Positions 11,286 to 24,004 are shown, counted from the first letter of the stretch. The stretch: 64,000 nt of DNA from Bradysia coprophila (GCF_014529535.1 NW_023504022.1:926986-990985); one strand, 5' to 3'. Notes: generated from the letters alone by a model not told the origin. Translations and numbers: made by a program.

Positions 11286-11544
11286 TCATATAAGTTTGGT
11301 TTCGACAACGTGCATTAAACATTGTTTAAAGTGCGAATAGTCTTTATTTCACTATTCGCACAGAGTGTGATTAGTCTTTTTTTTACTATTCGCACTTTTT
11401 CAAAAAAGCTTTTTATTATTTATAACGCCAGCCTTGACTTAAAACATAAAGATGTAACTGTTAATGTTTCGTATTACTTTTTGGCATATTGTAAAAGGTA
11501 GCATCGTCGTCTACAACAAACATTTTGGAAACGGAAGCATCAGT

Positions 11545-12965
11545 CCCTTCTACAAGCACTGTGAAGAAGACAGTAATGCTTCCTTTTACACATCGCTTAA
11601 AGTGTTTTTAGAGAAGAGTGTAGCTTCATTTTACAAAGTTTTTTGCAGGGAAGAGTGCTGCTTTCTTTAACAGTCCCAACGAAATCTCTTCGAGAAAAGT
11701 GTGACGCAGTCTTTGAAGTACAATTTCTAAAATGAATGATATCGCTATAGTTGACACTTTCAACTTCGTTACGCAAAAATTAAATTTTAAACCCAATTAG
11801 TTCAAACAAGCTGGCTTAGTTTTTCTCATCATCTCTCAAATAATTTTTACCAAAAAGATGTGACTGAAAACAACAAAAATTTTACCAAAAAAAATCTGCG
11901 TCGCGAAGTGGCAGATGTTCAGGAACAGACCTGCAAGAAAATTTATCTGCCACATGCGACGCAGATTTTTTTGGTAAAATTTTTGTTGTTTCCAGTCAAT
12001 TTTTTTTGGTTTAGAAGTTTTAGGTAAAAAATTTAACAAAAATCAAAAATTTGACGAAAAAAAAAACATGACGAAATTTCACAAAACTTGACGAAATTTC
12101 ACAACACTTGGTAAAATTTCACGAATTTTGAGAAAATTTGAAAATTTGACAAAAATCAAAAATTTGACAAAAATCAAAAATTTGGAAAATTTGAAAATTT
12201 GACGAAAATGGAAAATTTAACGAAAATCGAAAATTTGACTAAAATCGAAAATTTGATGAAAATCGAAAATTTGACGAAAATCGACGGAAATCAGCTTCAC
12301 CGAAAGTGACCAAATTTTTCCAGTTGCCCAATATTTGGTCACTTTCGGGGTATGTAAATTTGATGTAAACCATAATATTCTAAATCTTTGAATTTTGAAA
12401 TTTCGACCGAATTACGACCAACTTCACAACAATCATCACAACACTACCAACACAAAATGGCTGAACATTTTTATATGAGAGAAATTGTACCGAAAATTAA
12501 TTAACTAATTCCACAAGATTCTGATTTTTCCTGGGATAATGATAAATGACACTTAAGTTCTAATGGCTTGACTAAGGTTGCCGCAAAGTTTCATGGAGAT
12601 TGGCTGAAAATGTCGACTTGGAAAACGCAATATCTCCGGCTCCCGAGCACTTTGGTGGGCGTGTGATAGCTCATTTTCTTTGTATTTCAAGTGAAAATAT
12701 TTTTAAAATAATTTGGTTACGATTGGACATTTTGGCAAAAGTAGAATTCTCGCATATACAAAGTTGCCGCGTCTCAAAAAATTTTCTTCGTTCTTTTTTT
12801 GGAAGTTAGACTGAGATATGGAATATGGAATTTGCTTCCTTTTACATGGTGTTTGTAGAGGAGAGTGTTGCTTCCTTTTACAAAGTGTTTGTAAAAGAGA
12901 ATACTTGCCTTTTACAAAGTATTTGAAGACGAGAGTGATGCTCCCTCTACCACGATTTTGGGGGG
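11545..12965. repeat. ~45-bp minisatellite interrupted by composite repeat B
   Basis: Degenerate units of AGAGTGTTGCTTCCTTTTAC-AAAGTGTTT occur about three times at 11545-11672 and three times at 12820-12965. The intervening 1.1 kb is composite repeat copy B, which therefore inserted into a pre-existing minisatellite. Confidence 0.65.
11674..12812. mobile_element. Composite repeat, copy B
   Basis: Palindromic module (11674-12005), the sequence TTTAGAAGTTTTAG, an array of 18-bp GAAAATTTGACGAAAATC units (about 12030-12290) and the tail ending GTTGCCGCGTCTCAAAA...GGAAGTTAGACTG. Same order as copy A at 2563-4095, but the module is inverted. Bounded on both sides by the interrupted minisatellite, so its ends are well defined. 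Confidence 0.7.
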
Positions 12966-13386
12966 AACCGGTGAACTAGACTATTGCCGTGATTAGTGAC
13001 GAAGTGTGATTAGTCTTTATTTGACTATTTGCACTTTGTGCGATTTGTACCTACCTCGTTTATTAAACAAGTATGAAGAATAATTTCATAGTCGATGTCG
13101 ATACCCAGCTTTTTACCAGTAAACATTTCTTGTTAGGCAACTAATAACTAACACACTATCAACTTGATAGTTGACTATCAAGTCTGATAGTTTAGTCAGG
13201 TCTTACGTCAGAAAATTGTTTGTTATCAAATTGGTACACTATATGATTGATTGAAATTGTAAGAAATGTTATGAAAAACACTAAACACTAAATGTAACCA
13301 AGGTTTCTTGTAGGCAATATAATTGAGTCATTCTCAACCAATTTCTGAATCTTCATTTGAATGCATGGAATACCGTTAAAATTATA

Positions 13387-14577
13387 GCTAACGCCGACCC
13401 GTACGAAACACCTATTCGTACCAAAAGCCTTTAATGTGGAAATCTTCATTTATCTTACTTCATTTTCTTCTCTACTGAAAAGCTATTCGCTCTTTAAAAT
13501 CACTTGCATTATCCACTCTTTGCCTTGCTATCATCAACAAATAAATTGCCGGAGGCAATATAGACAGCCCCGTACGAAGTCAAATTTCATAAATTCCTAT
13601 TTAAACAGCTATATACCGCTATATTTACCTATATTTCACTATAAATAAACATTCCATAAATGAAAAAAAAATTGCTATTATATACCTCTACATGCCTGTA
13701 TATAGCTCAATATAGCTGTATATAGGTATATATAGATGTCCATATATGGAATGCCTGAAACACCCCACACACATAACAAATTATTTCTATGTTAACAGAA
13801 ACTCTTTAAGTACCATTTTCCCCAAGATATATCACCATTAATAAAATCCAATATGGCCGCCGGCAGCCATTTTGTTAGGAGACCGGAAATAGAACCGACG
13901 CCTTACATTCGTTAATACCTTTCAAACAAAACAAAAATCATGAACATCGGTCAAAATTTACTCGAGATATTGACAAAATACTCCACGTTCACTGTACGGC
14001 CGAGTAGCCAGATAAGAGCTCACTATAAGAGACACCCAGTTCAGCCCAGCATCAACTTTTTTTCCCCTGATTGGTACGGTCATATCTAATAAAGCTAAGA
14101 CTGACGAAATATGTTCAAATGTGGCCGACCTACAAGCAAAAACTGCTTCACTGGTTCACACCAAGGGGTCTAACTCACGAGTCGGTCATCCGATTTCCAA
14201 AAATTTGGTCGATTGGTATTGTAAATATCTTTTATTTGACGTATCACTGACAAGTGTAACGTTTAAATATCCGGAGATATCTTCGAAAAACCGTAAAGCA
14301 CTTATTGGGTCCCAGCTCCGGAGGGGTCGACCCAAAATCACGCATCTTCGAACTTAACCTTTTCGAAACGAAAGAAAAAAGAATTTTCAAAATCGGATAC
14401 GTTTTATCAAGTTATCGTGCAGACAGACGGACAGACGGACGCACATTTTTTTGCGGATTTGGCAATTAAAACAATTAGACAATTAAAATAGGTTTCACCC
14501 TACTCAGGGAGTCAAATTCTACGTGTTACAAACGTATGCGTAAACCTATAAGACCCCAGTACTTCGTACGGGTCTAA
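13387..14577 (+). mobile_element. TIR element, GACCCGTACGAA family, copy ii
   Basis: About 1.2 kb bounded by GACCCGTACGAA on the left and TTCGTACGGGTC on the right. Inside are a run of TATATAGC-type AT repeats (about 13600-13740), GGCAGCCATTTTGTTAGGAG, and a GACAGACGGACAGACGGAC run. It is nearly the reverse complement of 17623-19013 over its whole length. No transposase, so non-autonomous. Confidence 0.75.
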
Positions 14578-15469
14578 AGACATAGGTTACGTCTCTACGG
14601 ATGAAATCGGTTTCGTTCGTTTCGTGTATACATAGATCTAGTTTCCTTATCGATTTCTATAACTAAATGTGTGTTACTGACAACCATGTAAAACTAGTAA
14701 AAAATTTGAATTTTATTTTTCTTATAATTCGCTAGTGTGACATGTGTAGTTAACTTTTTATAGAGTCGACCTTTTAAATGGTAATATAAAGTGTATAGCA
14801 GCACTTCTCTCCTGCAAATATCAGATCAGTCAAAGTCTGGTTTTCTCCTTTGAAATACAGGTTGACCCATGGTCATTTCCACTTTCAAGCTATTGGAGCT
14901 CGGTGTTGTTCTAACCATATTTATTTAATCGAAAAATGCTTGGGATGGAAATGTACCCGATGTGACTTTTGTAACATTTATTACCACCCCAAATTGGTTT
15001 TACGAGACACCAATCTAATAATCGATTTGACTAACCGTATCACCAAGCCATTGCCCACCCACTTATTGCTAATATGAATGGGATTAGCTCGGATATAGAT
15101 CAATAATCACTCAACTTTTATATTAGTAATTATAAACGCCCAATGTATGCCTGTTTATCTATTTCACTATTTATTAGTCGGTCCTAAGTTGTGCTCAGTG
15201 ATACAATTCTTTGTTGCGCCATCTGTGTTATCAATTTTTATATAATTGCGAGTGGGAAATTTGATTTTTTTTTCTCATAGTTCAAAAGTTGTGGACGTTA
15301 GGGTGGTTCACATTTTTTTGGACATCTGAGACATTAGCCAACACGTTCTCTTCAAAAGTCAGTAATTTGGGAGCTATGAGCGCTTAATGTCTAGACGTGT
15401 CTTTCGTCTGCATAGCCCTACGTAAAAATTCGATTGAAAAGATGACGTAATTTTTAAAAAAGAACTGAT
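14578..15469. other. No gene recognised
   Basis: AT-rich. Has a 75-codon cysteine-containing open frame at 14850-15077 (KCLGWKCTRCDFCNIYYH) with no recognisable family; the CxxC pairs are insufficient for a zinc-finger call. Confidence 0.4.
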
Positions 15470-15698
15470 ATTCCCAAAAACCACTTACAGTGGAAGTGTG
15501 ACACAAGTCCCTTTAACCACTTACAAAAAAAAATGATATCGGTGGGGGTGACACTTACAGTTTCGACACGCAAATCGTAATGTGATGCATTTTTACTGTG
15601 TCTCGAAGCTGTAAACGTCACCGCCACCGACATCAGGTCTTGCGTAAGTGGATAAAGTGACCTGCATCACACTCCCACTGTTAGTGGTTTTTGGGGAT
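15470..15698. mobile_element. Fold-back MITE, 229 bp
   Basis: Arms of about 100 bp: left ATTCCCAAAAACCACTTACA..., right the inverse of ATCCCCAAAAACCACTAACA..., each followed by AGTG(G/A)(G/A)AGTGTGA, CCACTTAC and GATATCGGTGG-like blocks. The short centre reads GATGCATTTTTACTGTG. Almost the whole element is inverted repeat. Confidence 0.8.
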
Positions 15699-16078
15699 TT
15701 TACTTCGAAATAGCCATCGGCACTCAATGCTCAACTGTACAGATATAACTTACTGCATGAAACAGAGCTTCAGCACCTCTTTTAACATTAAAACATAAGT
15801 GAACAAGCCTCAACTTTTCAACTAAGTTCGCCATAACGTTATAATAGGCAATTTTATCGGTCAAATGTCTCCATCAGACAATGCCAACTGTTATCGGCTT
15901 TACATCGTCTTCACCTTTTAAAAGTTTTTAAAATCTTTTCGGATTGACTCAAGGTCATCGCTCACATCGCTTTGTGTATCTACAATTTTAGTCGCTCCGA
16001 TAACAGCACAATCAATTTAAAAAAGTTTTTTCATTCATTCATTCACCTTAGTTCGTGTTGAATAGAATACAAATAATA

Positions 16079-19000
16079 ATGGAAACGATTCCCTTGCTTG
16101 ATTTTAAACTAATTTCGACCAAAAATGGTAGAGTACCTTCACGCGACGATTGGAAATTTGTGGCTGATGAACTGGACAGAGCATTGAGTACAATTGGATT
16201 TGCCTACGTTATAAATCATGACATCGATCACGTTAAGGTTTGTAAACAGATTTAAGCAAAGCGAAGAAATCAGTCGATTTATCTATGCATTGAATTTGAT
16301 GAAATGTTGATCCAGATATCGGAGGCTTTCGAGACGTCGAAACATTTTTTTGAAAAACCGAATGCAGTGAAACGAAAATACCTCAAGAATCCAACAAAAG
16401 CTCATCATGGATACGTATGTCCGGGACAAGAAATGTAAATATAATCTTATTACAGTCAATTATGGTAGGCAGTTGAATTTTAGCCCCGTTCGAAGTACTA
16501 CAGTCTTATAGAACCGTCATTTTGTTTGTAACACTAGGAATTCGAATACTAATCTCACAAATCAGGGTATTAACCACTAATTGAAAAATTACTCATTCAT
16601 GAAAATCGGTTCTAGTGTAGTTAATAAGGACCAAAAAAAGGCCAAACATTTACAGATCGGGTAGAGACAAACCAGTGATTGGATATTGTTTGGGATGTAA
16701 AAAAAATGAGGTTTTGGAAGGGTAGCCCAAAAATCCCCTCCATACTTCCCCCCCCCTTTCAGCCCTTCAAACTTCAAATGCAGAGGCTTCTTGTATGAAT
16801 TATTGTGAAGCGACGAATGAGCGTACAACATTGAGTGGGTACTCAAATGAAAGCTAAAAGAACAAAGTTTTTTTTTCTACAAAAAAATTTCCAGAATTTT
16901 CCGATTTCCTTGCAGTTTTTCCAACTTTTCTTAAAAACGAAGTTTTAAATTTGAGGTTAAAGTTAAATATTTTTTTAATTTGTTCGCAACAATATTTTTT
17001 TCTTCGCTATTATCGTTTAGCATCCCATTACCAAACGTTTTACAAACAAAAAGTATTTTGATGTTCCGCAATTGAAGCACTTATCGTAAATTTTCATCAA
17101 AAATTGGTACCCTTTTTGTATGGCAATTTTTTTCGTCACCTTTTATTTTTTTTTATTTAGGTGTGATAGCTGTTGGGTAGGGCTCAGAGTGCCTCAAAAA
17201 CGAAAGAAAATAAGTTTTTAGATTTTAAAAATAATTCCGCCAGTATGTTCGACAAAGTTCGCCGGGGGTGGAAAATTTCAATATTTTAGCCTAATTCGAG
17301 ACCGGAATCATTTTTGAAAATCTAAAAACCTCATTTTTTTACATCCCAATCGCTGGTTTGTCTCTACCCGATCTGTAAATTTTTTGGTCCTTATTAACTA
17401 CACTATTCACCAAATCATGCGCTATAGCCCTCAGAGTACTCAGCCGTAGAACGATAGTTAATGGGTTTTGCCTTTATCTGAAAAAAAAACTGATTTAACA
17501 AATTTATTTAGCTTTTGGAATTATTGAGATGGTAGGTTAGTTCCTCAAGTTGGCCTAATGAATCACCACTCCCAATGGTCCATCATCTTCCCAGTTTCAT
17601 AACTTTAAAAATTTGAAGGATTTTTAGACCCGTACGAAGTACTGGGGTCTTATAGGTTTACGCATCGTTTGTAACACGTCGAATTGGACTCCCTGAGTAA
17701 GGGGAAACCTATTGTGGTTGTCTATAGATGCCAAATCAGCGAAAAGAAAAATCTCCGTCCGTCCGTCTGTCTGTCTGCACGATAACTTGAGTAAAACACA
17801 CTCGATTTCTAAAATTCCTTTTTTTTCCGTTTGGTAATGTCAAAAAAAGGCTAAGTTCGAAGATGAGTGATTTTGGATCAACCCCTCCCGAGCTGGGGCC
17901 CAATAAGTGCTTTACGGTTTTTCGAAGATATCTCCGGACACTTAGGGGCCATTCACAAATTACGCACGCTCTTAAGGGGGGAGAGGGGGTTTGACAAAAG
18001 CGTACGCTTCATACATTTTTGAAATTTTCTCCATACATTTTCGCGTGCAAGGGAGGAGGGGGAGTCTGAAATTTCGAATTTGGTGCGTGCGTCATTTGTG
18101 AATGGCCCCTTAAACGCTATACTCGTAAATGACACATCAAATGAAAGATATTTACGATACCGATCGACAAAAAAAAGTTTATAGAAATCGAATGACCGAC
18201 TCGTGAGTTAGACCCCTTGGTGTGAACCAGGCACAGGGCGGCAAGCAGTTTTTGCTTGTAGGTCGGTCAAATTTGAACATATTTCGTCTGTTTTTGGTTT
18301 ATTAGATAGGTATTGCCAATCAGGGAAAAAAAAGTTTATGAAATTATGTTCACCAGAGCGTGAGCTAGGTCTCTTGGAGTGAGCTCTTATCTGGCTACTC
18401 GGCCGTACAGTGAACGTGGAGTATTTTGTCAACATCTCGAGTAAATTTTGACCGAATTTCAAGAATTTTTTTTTGTTTGAAAACTTTTTAACGAATGTAA
18501 ATCGTCAGTACTATTTCAGGTCTCCTAACAAAATGGCTGCCGGCGGCCATATTGGATTTTAGTAAAATTGAAATATCTTGGGAAAAATGGTACTTAGAGT
18601 GTTTCTGTTAACATAGAAGTAATAATTGGTTATGTGTGTGGGGTGTTTCAGGCATTCCATATATGGACATCTATATATATCTATATTCACCTATATTGAG
18701 CTATATACAGGCATGTAGAGCTATATAATAGCATATTCATCTGTGAAATGTTTATTTACAGTGAAATATAGTTAAATATAGCGGTACATAGCTGTTTAAA
18801 TAGGAATTTTTGAAATTTGACTTCGTACGGGGCTGTCTATATTGCCTTCGGCAATTTATTTGTATATGATAACAAGGCAAAGAGTGGATAATGTAAGTGA
18901 TTGTAAAGGGAGAATAGTTTTTCAGTAGAGAAGAGAATGGAGTAATAGAAATAAAGAGTTTCACAATAAAGGCTTTTGATACGAATAGGTGTTTCGTACG

Positions 19001-20316
19001 GGTCGGCGTTAGCTAAATTTTTTTTGGGTTCCCCTCTGGATTTTTGGGATTATTGAAGTGTTATCAGGTTGGTTACCTAAATTCAAGCACCCCACGTGGT
19101 CCACCACCATCCCAGTTCTAGAGCTTTAGGATTTTGAAAGATTTTTTTTGGTCCATTATTGAAGTTTGGGATTAATGTTTGTTACAATGTGTTCGTTCCA
19201 AAATTCCAACAAAATTTGCGAGGCTCTTTCGGGATTACTTCTATACTTTTGGGATTGTTAAGGTGGTAATAGGTTGATTCTTAAGATTACATCATAAGGT
19301 TATGGCCCTAGGGGGTTCTTGCTTTCGGGCTTTCGTAATTTCACGGGGTACGGCATATGCGCAATTTATAAGCAACTATAAGGACTTTACAGTACGTGTT
19401 GTAGGGTCAAGAGCGCTCGCTATAGGGTTACGTACGCAATAGGTATACGGAATCGTGCGGGGCTAACATCGTCACAGCGTCTGCTACGTTCTTCACTTGT
19501 TTTAGACTGCATCCAGACTCTCGTCATGAGATTCGAGAGAGTTACGATTTTGTAGCGGATCCTACATCGTTCAAAGCTTGTGAAATCGAGAATTTCGATT
19601 CGGCAAACATGGAACTGAAAAACGAATGCAAGCCCGTTATCAAGAAAATACTGAAAGTGTTGGGAATATCGCTGGGATTAGACGATGACGAATTTTTCGT
19701 TAAAAATTCCAAGAATATTGACGATTACAGCACCGCATCCTATTCTACATTCCGTACCATATACTATCCCCGAATTAGTGACGATGACGTTGCACCCAAT
19801 ACAGTGCGTTGTGGAGAGCACTCCGATTATGGCATTTTAACGATATTATTCCAGGACAATGTTGGAGGTCTGCAGGTATACATACACACATTACCAATGC
19901 TAATCATCTAATATAATTAGCCCTGCTTAAACACACGCATTTCAAGGTACGAACAGTCGACCGGGAATGGATATCAGCAACACCAATACCCGGATCCGTT
20001 TTGATTAATACCGGGGACTTGTTGGAATATTGGTCCAACGGCTACTTTCCTGCTACGGTAATCCCTCTTTGGCTTTCGATTGATGGAATTTGGTGACTTT
20101 GAAAAATAAATTTCACAGAAACACCGCGTTCTGATACCGGAAATGGAACTTAATAGGAAGACATCCAGACAATCCATTGTGTACTTCGTTCAACCGGACA
20201 ATTGTGCCATGGTCACACCACTAGCTACGAAGAACCATGTCGACAAAACTGTTTATGGCTCCATAAACGCTGGTGACTATACAAAGCAACGATTAGATAG
20301 TACTTACAAGTACTAA
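16079..20316 (+). CDS. 2OG-Fe(II) oxygenase, isopenicillin-N-synthase-like
   Basis: Five exons: 16079-16237, 16316-16434, 19506-19875, 19947-20057, 20119-20316; 318 aa, all junctions GT/AG and in phase. ATG at 16079 begins METIPLLDF, the usual N-terminus of this family, and replaces an upstream GTG-started frame. Motifs: FAYVINHDI (DIOX_N region, about 41-50), HHGYVCPGQE (about 83-92), iron ligands H198 and D200 in RCGEHSDYG, distal H255 in TKHRVL, and R270-Q-S272 for 2-oxoglutarate binding. The full catalytic set is present, so it should be an active soluble dioxygenase; substrate unknown. Related unnamed genes exist in Drosophila. Intron 2 (16435-19505) is enlarged to 3.1 kb by nested transposons. 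AATAAA signals follow near 20380 and 20403. Confidence 0.92.
16613..17405. mobile_element. TIR element in intron 2 of the oxygenase gene
   Basis: Ends TAGTGTAGTTAATAAGGACC / GGTCCTTATTAACTACACTA with inverted repeats of about 85-100 bp that also share CAGATCGGGTAGAGACAAAC and GGGATGTAAAAAAATGAGG. The interior has no coding capacity. A TTC triplet flanks both sides but is too short to be decisive as a target duplication. Confidence 0.75.
17623..19013 (-). mobile_element. TIR element, GACCCGTACGAA family, copy iii (interrupted)
   Basis: Reverse-complement copy of 13387-14577, same terminal motifs (TTTAGACCCGTACGAAG ... GGTCGGCGTTAGC). It is longer only because of the 165-bp element nested at 17945-18109. 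Lies within intron 2 of the oxygenase gene. Confidence 0.78.
17945..18109. mobile_element. PIF/Harbinger-type MITE with TTA target duplication
   Basis: Inverted ends GGGGCCATTCACAAATTAC... / ...TCATTTGTGAATGGCCCC. It is flanked by TTA at 17942-17944 and 18110-18112. The intact host sequence is present in copy ii (CCGGATATTTAAACG on the opposite strand, near 14262), which shows a single TTA at the site. A 3-bp TTA duplication with GGG/GGC ends is the Harbinger signature. 165 bp, no coding capacity. Confidence 0.85.
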
Positions 20317-20439
20317 GGACTTAATTTGTGTGTTTCCAAGCCACATAAATGTAAAAACTATTAACATACGAATTTTATAATAAAAGTGTATTTGATTGAT
20401 AAAAATAAATTAATAAATTTTTTCGAGGGGTTGCTCAAT

Positions 20440-20575
20440 CTTTTTTTCCTAGTGATTAACATGATTAACCATTGATTGACCAGTAGTTAGTTGGTGATTA
20501 ACCAATGGTTAATCGGTTATGGTTAATCAGTTATCAACCAGTGGTTAAACAGTGAGTAACCCCAATACGTATTAA
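20440..20575. repeat. Degenerate GGTTAATC-type tandem repeat
   Basis: Many imperfect copies of TGGTTAATCAGT/GATTAACCA follow the oxygenase 3' end. The rest of 20317-21021 has nothing recognisable beyond polyadenylation signals. Confidence 0.6.
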
Positions 20576-21280
20576 ACCTGGAATATCAATCACTGCGCAT
20601 CATAATTTCGTCTTCGAATTTTTTTTAAACAGCCCCGCTTCATTGAGGCTCTTTAGTTATTTTAACATTCCTTCTGATAATTTAAAATTGTTATATTCAT
20701 ACGTAGAGCCTGATATCGTTCGGTGGTCTATGCTCTTCAACTGATTTGGGAAAAAACGTAACCGTAAGAGTAAGGTGTTCTTCAAAGCCTTACAGATGAA
20801 AGCAGTGTGGACATTGTTAAGGCTTGTTCACCGATTTTTTGATAAAAGCAAGTTCTAATTGCATAATTATGATAATGAGCGAGCTAATGAGTAGATCCGC
20901 TTATTCGAATGTTTTCGCGCCTAATAAGTTGTAGAAATACTCGTCCTTTTAATCAAAATCACCTATGAAACCAACTTTCGAGTAATAACAAATGACATGA
21001 AGCTATTGAGTAAACCGCCTCGATGAAGCCAAGGTAAATATACATACTGAAGGTAACGCACACCCTCAAGGAATAGCAAGAAATACGGATCCAAAGTTTC
21101 GGGTGAATATAAGATTTGTTATGTTGCATCCGTGACATTTGGCATGATCAAGTTGTTGGAACTGCGTTGTTTAGTATTGAGTGTTGGCATGTGTTGCAAC
21201 GTAACAAAGTGAATTTGACTTGTGTCCAACATTATAAAGATTATATTCACCCGAAACTTTGGATCTGTGTGGATCTACTG

Positions 21281-21941
21281 ACACTTTTGATTCGGGGTGC
21301 TCACATTCGCACCATAAAAAATTCAAACGAGCAGTTAACAAAATCGAGAACATAAATGTACACATTTTTTGCGATGCTGACCCTTCCCAAGAATTGTTGA
21401 CATTGTATCTTGAAATACACACAATATCCTCATATTTATTTCTGAAATTTAAAGTAAAATTGTGAAATCTTGATGCATTGCAATTGAAGCTGCTGGTCAC
21501 ATTTTTAAATGGCACGGTAATGAGCAGCCAATTTGATTCGGTTGTGATGTGAGAAAATTTCTGCTAAGCTTTGTGCATTATTCGCGATTTTTAAGTGCGT
21601 TAAACATTGCAAATAGCCAAATATTTTTGTGAACGGCTAAAAGTGTTGAGGAAATTTCGGAAATATACGTGTGTGGAAGATACACATCAAAACATTGCTG
21701 TCGGTTTCAAATTTAAACATCTATAGCCAATGTTTTGATCGTGTTTTCCCATACAAATGATACGAAAAATGAAATAATAAATTAACTAAGTATTTGGTCG
21801 CGGTTAATTGCTAATAATTTCTATTTTCTAATCGAAAATCTTTAAATCGAAGAATTTGACTTCGGAGGAATTTTCTGCTTTTGATGTGGTCAGAAATAAA
21901 TTATTTGTTTTTCTTCATCTAAAAAGGTTTTTTTTATCAAA
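21281..21941 (+). repeat. Left arm of long inverted repeat
   Basis: Pairs with 23284-24004. Reads from TGACACTTTTGATTCGGGG to CTTCATCTAAAAAGG. Reverse-strand open frame of ~80 codons is shared with the other arm, a sign of the high identity rather than of coding. Confidence 0.88.
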
Positions 21942-23283
21942 CTTTCCTTCAAATCAAGATAAAGCAGCTGCCGGTTGTTAGACGAGTTTAAGTTCATCAA
22001 TCCTCTACGTTTTAGTAATCGAGGTTTTGTTGATGTGGTGAACGCTTTACCTTCATTTCATGTAAATAATGATTCAATTATTGCTGATTTCGTGTTAATG
22101 CGATAATTTTTGAACGGTTCCTTAAAAGATGGAGAAACAACTTAAAACATGAAAGATCTCTCTTCTTGACACCCAAGATTCTTGCTTGGTTAAAAAAAAA
22201 TTGCCTTTGTTAAATGTCAAAATTAGCCCCTTTCCAGGTCAGTAAGTAAATTTCCAAGTAAATTATGTTTTCATGTTTCGGGGCCAAAATTAGGGCAACT
22301 TTTTTGGTTTTATCTGGTTTTCGGCCGTTTACATGAAAAATTACTTGTGTACCAGTTTGGAACGATTGATCTGAGGCACTTTCGCTTGTGAACCTTGCTC
22401 TGCCCAAACTACAGCTCGTGAAATTGCCTCTAATCAGTCATCCAAAACAGCGACAAGTAACTAATTACTTCAACAGTAAAAATTGGTAAGGAAAGAATTG
22501 TCAAGGTTGTAAGCTTTTGGGAAGATCTGCGTGACTTGAAAATTCACATCATAACGGCGACGAGAATCTTCACGCCCCATTGTATCGTCAACCACGTATT
22601 GAGAGCAACACTGAACTGAGTGTGTTATAATCGCTACACGTGTATTGACTGAATTGATCACAGTCATGAGATTTTGGTCGATCAAAAAAATAATTTAGAA
22701 ATGGGTCCCTTCGTTTCTTTATGCTGCACAGTGAAATATCCAAGGTGTAAGTTGACTTCATCAGTGCAGCTGTACCTATTACGGTATAGTACTTTCTCAT
22801 AAACGTTGTCATGCTTTTGGTAGAACTATACGGTTGATTGATGATTCTGTTCGAAAATCTCTAACATCACGAAAATCGTTCATATCACTTGCTATAAATG
22901 CGTTCCTGTTCCTAGTCTATTTTGATAAATCATTATTCAGCTGTAATGAACTTTGTATTACTAAAAACTCCCAGATAATGAAAAGTCTGATGACTTGAAT
23001 GGGATCTCGCTGCCAACTACAAACGTCCTCATTTAAGACTTGATCTTTTGATAGTAGGAACTTCTTAGAACATAGTATTGATCACAAACCGAACATTCGA
23101 ATAGCATGCATCGATTTGCTAAGCTCTTGTTTTCGGTGAGAGATACTAACTGTTGATATCAGTGTACAGTTCATATAAAATGCTGATGCACATTTCCATG
23201 TGTTATTAAATATTTCGAAAATATTGACGCAAACAGAGACTCAAAAAGCTTCTTGAACAAGATAACTTTCTTATGAAAATTTC

Positions 23284-24004
23284 ATAAAAAAAACCTTTTT
23301 AGATGAAGAAAAACAAATAATTTATTTCTGACCACATCAAAAGCAGAAAATTCCTCCGAAGTCAAATTCTTCGATTTAAAGATTTTCGATTAGAAAATAG
23401 AAATTATTAGCAATTAACCGCGACCAAATACTTAGTTAATTTATTATTTCACTTTTCGTATCATTTGTATGGGAAAACACGATCAAAACATTGGCTGTAG
23501 ATGTTTAAATTTGAAACCGACAGCAATGTTTTGATGTGTATCTTCCACACACGTATATTTCCGAAATTTCCTCAACACTTTTAGCCGTTCACAAAAATAT
23601 TTGCAATGTTTAACGCACTTAAAATCGCGAATAATGCACAAAGCTTAGCAGAAATTTTCTCACATCACAACCGAATCAAATTGACACAAGAATAATGAAT
23701 GCGAGAACAATACTACGCGAACAGTGGTTCTGACATTTGAATTTTGGCTGCTCATTACCGTACCATTTAAAAATGTGACCAGCAGCTTCAATTGCAATGC
23801 ATCAAGATTTCACAATTTTACTTTAAATTTCAGAAATAAATATGAGGATATTGTGTGTATTTCAAGATACAATGTCAACAATTCTTGGGAAGGGTCAGCA
23901 TCGCAAAAAATGTGTACATTTATGTTCTCGATTTTGTTAACTGCTCGTTTGAATTTTTTATGGTGCGAATGTGAGCACCCCGAATCAAAAGTGTCAGAAT
24001 TTTA
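23284..24004 (-). repeat. Right arm of long inverted repeat
   Basis: Inverse copy of 21281-21941, from CCTTTTTAGATGAAG to CCCCGAATCAAAAGTGTCA, with one ~65-bp segment absent from the left arm. Confidence 0.88.

Noticed and set aside
14850..15077. Cysteine-rich 75-codon ORF (KCTRCDFC)
   Set aside because: No zinc-finger spacing or family match, no splice context; chance ORF more likely.
22210..22812. Reverse-strand ORFs in the loop of the long inverted repeat
   Set aside because: Short, no recognisable domain, and no consistent splice joins between them.
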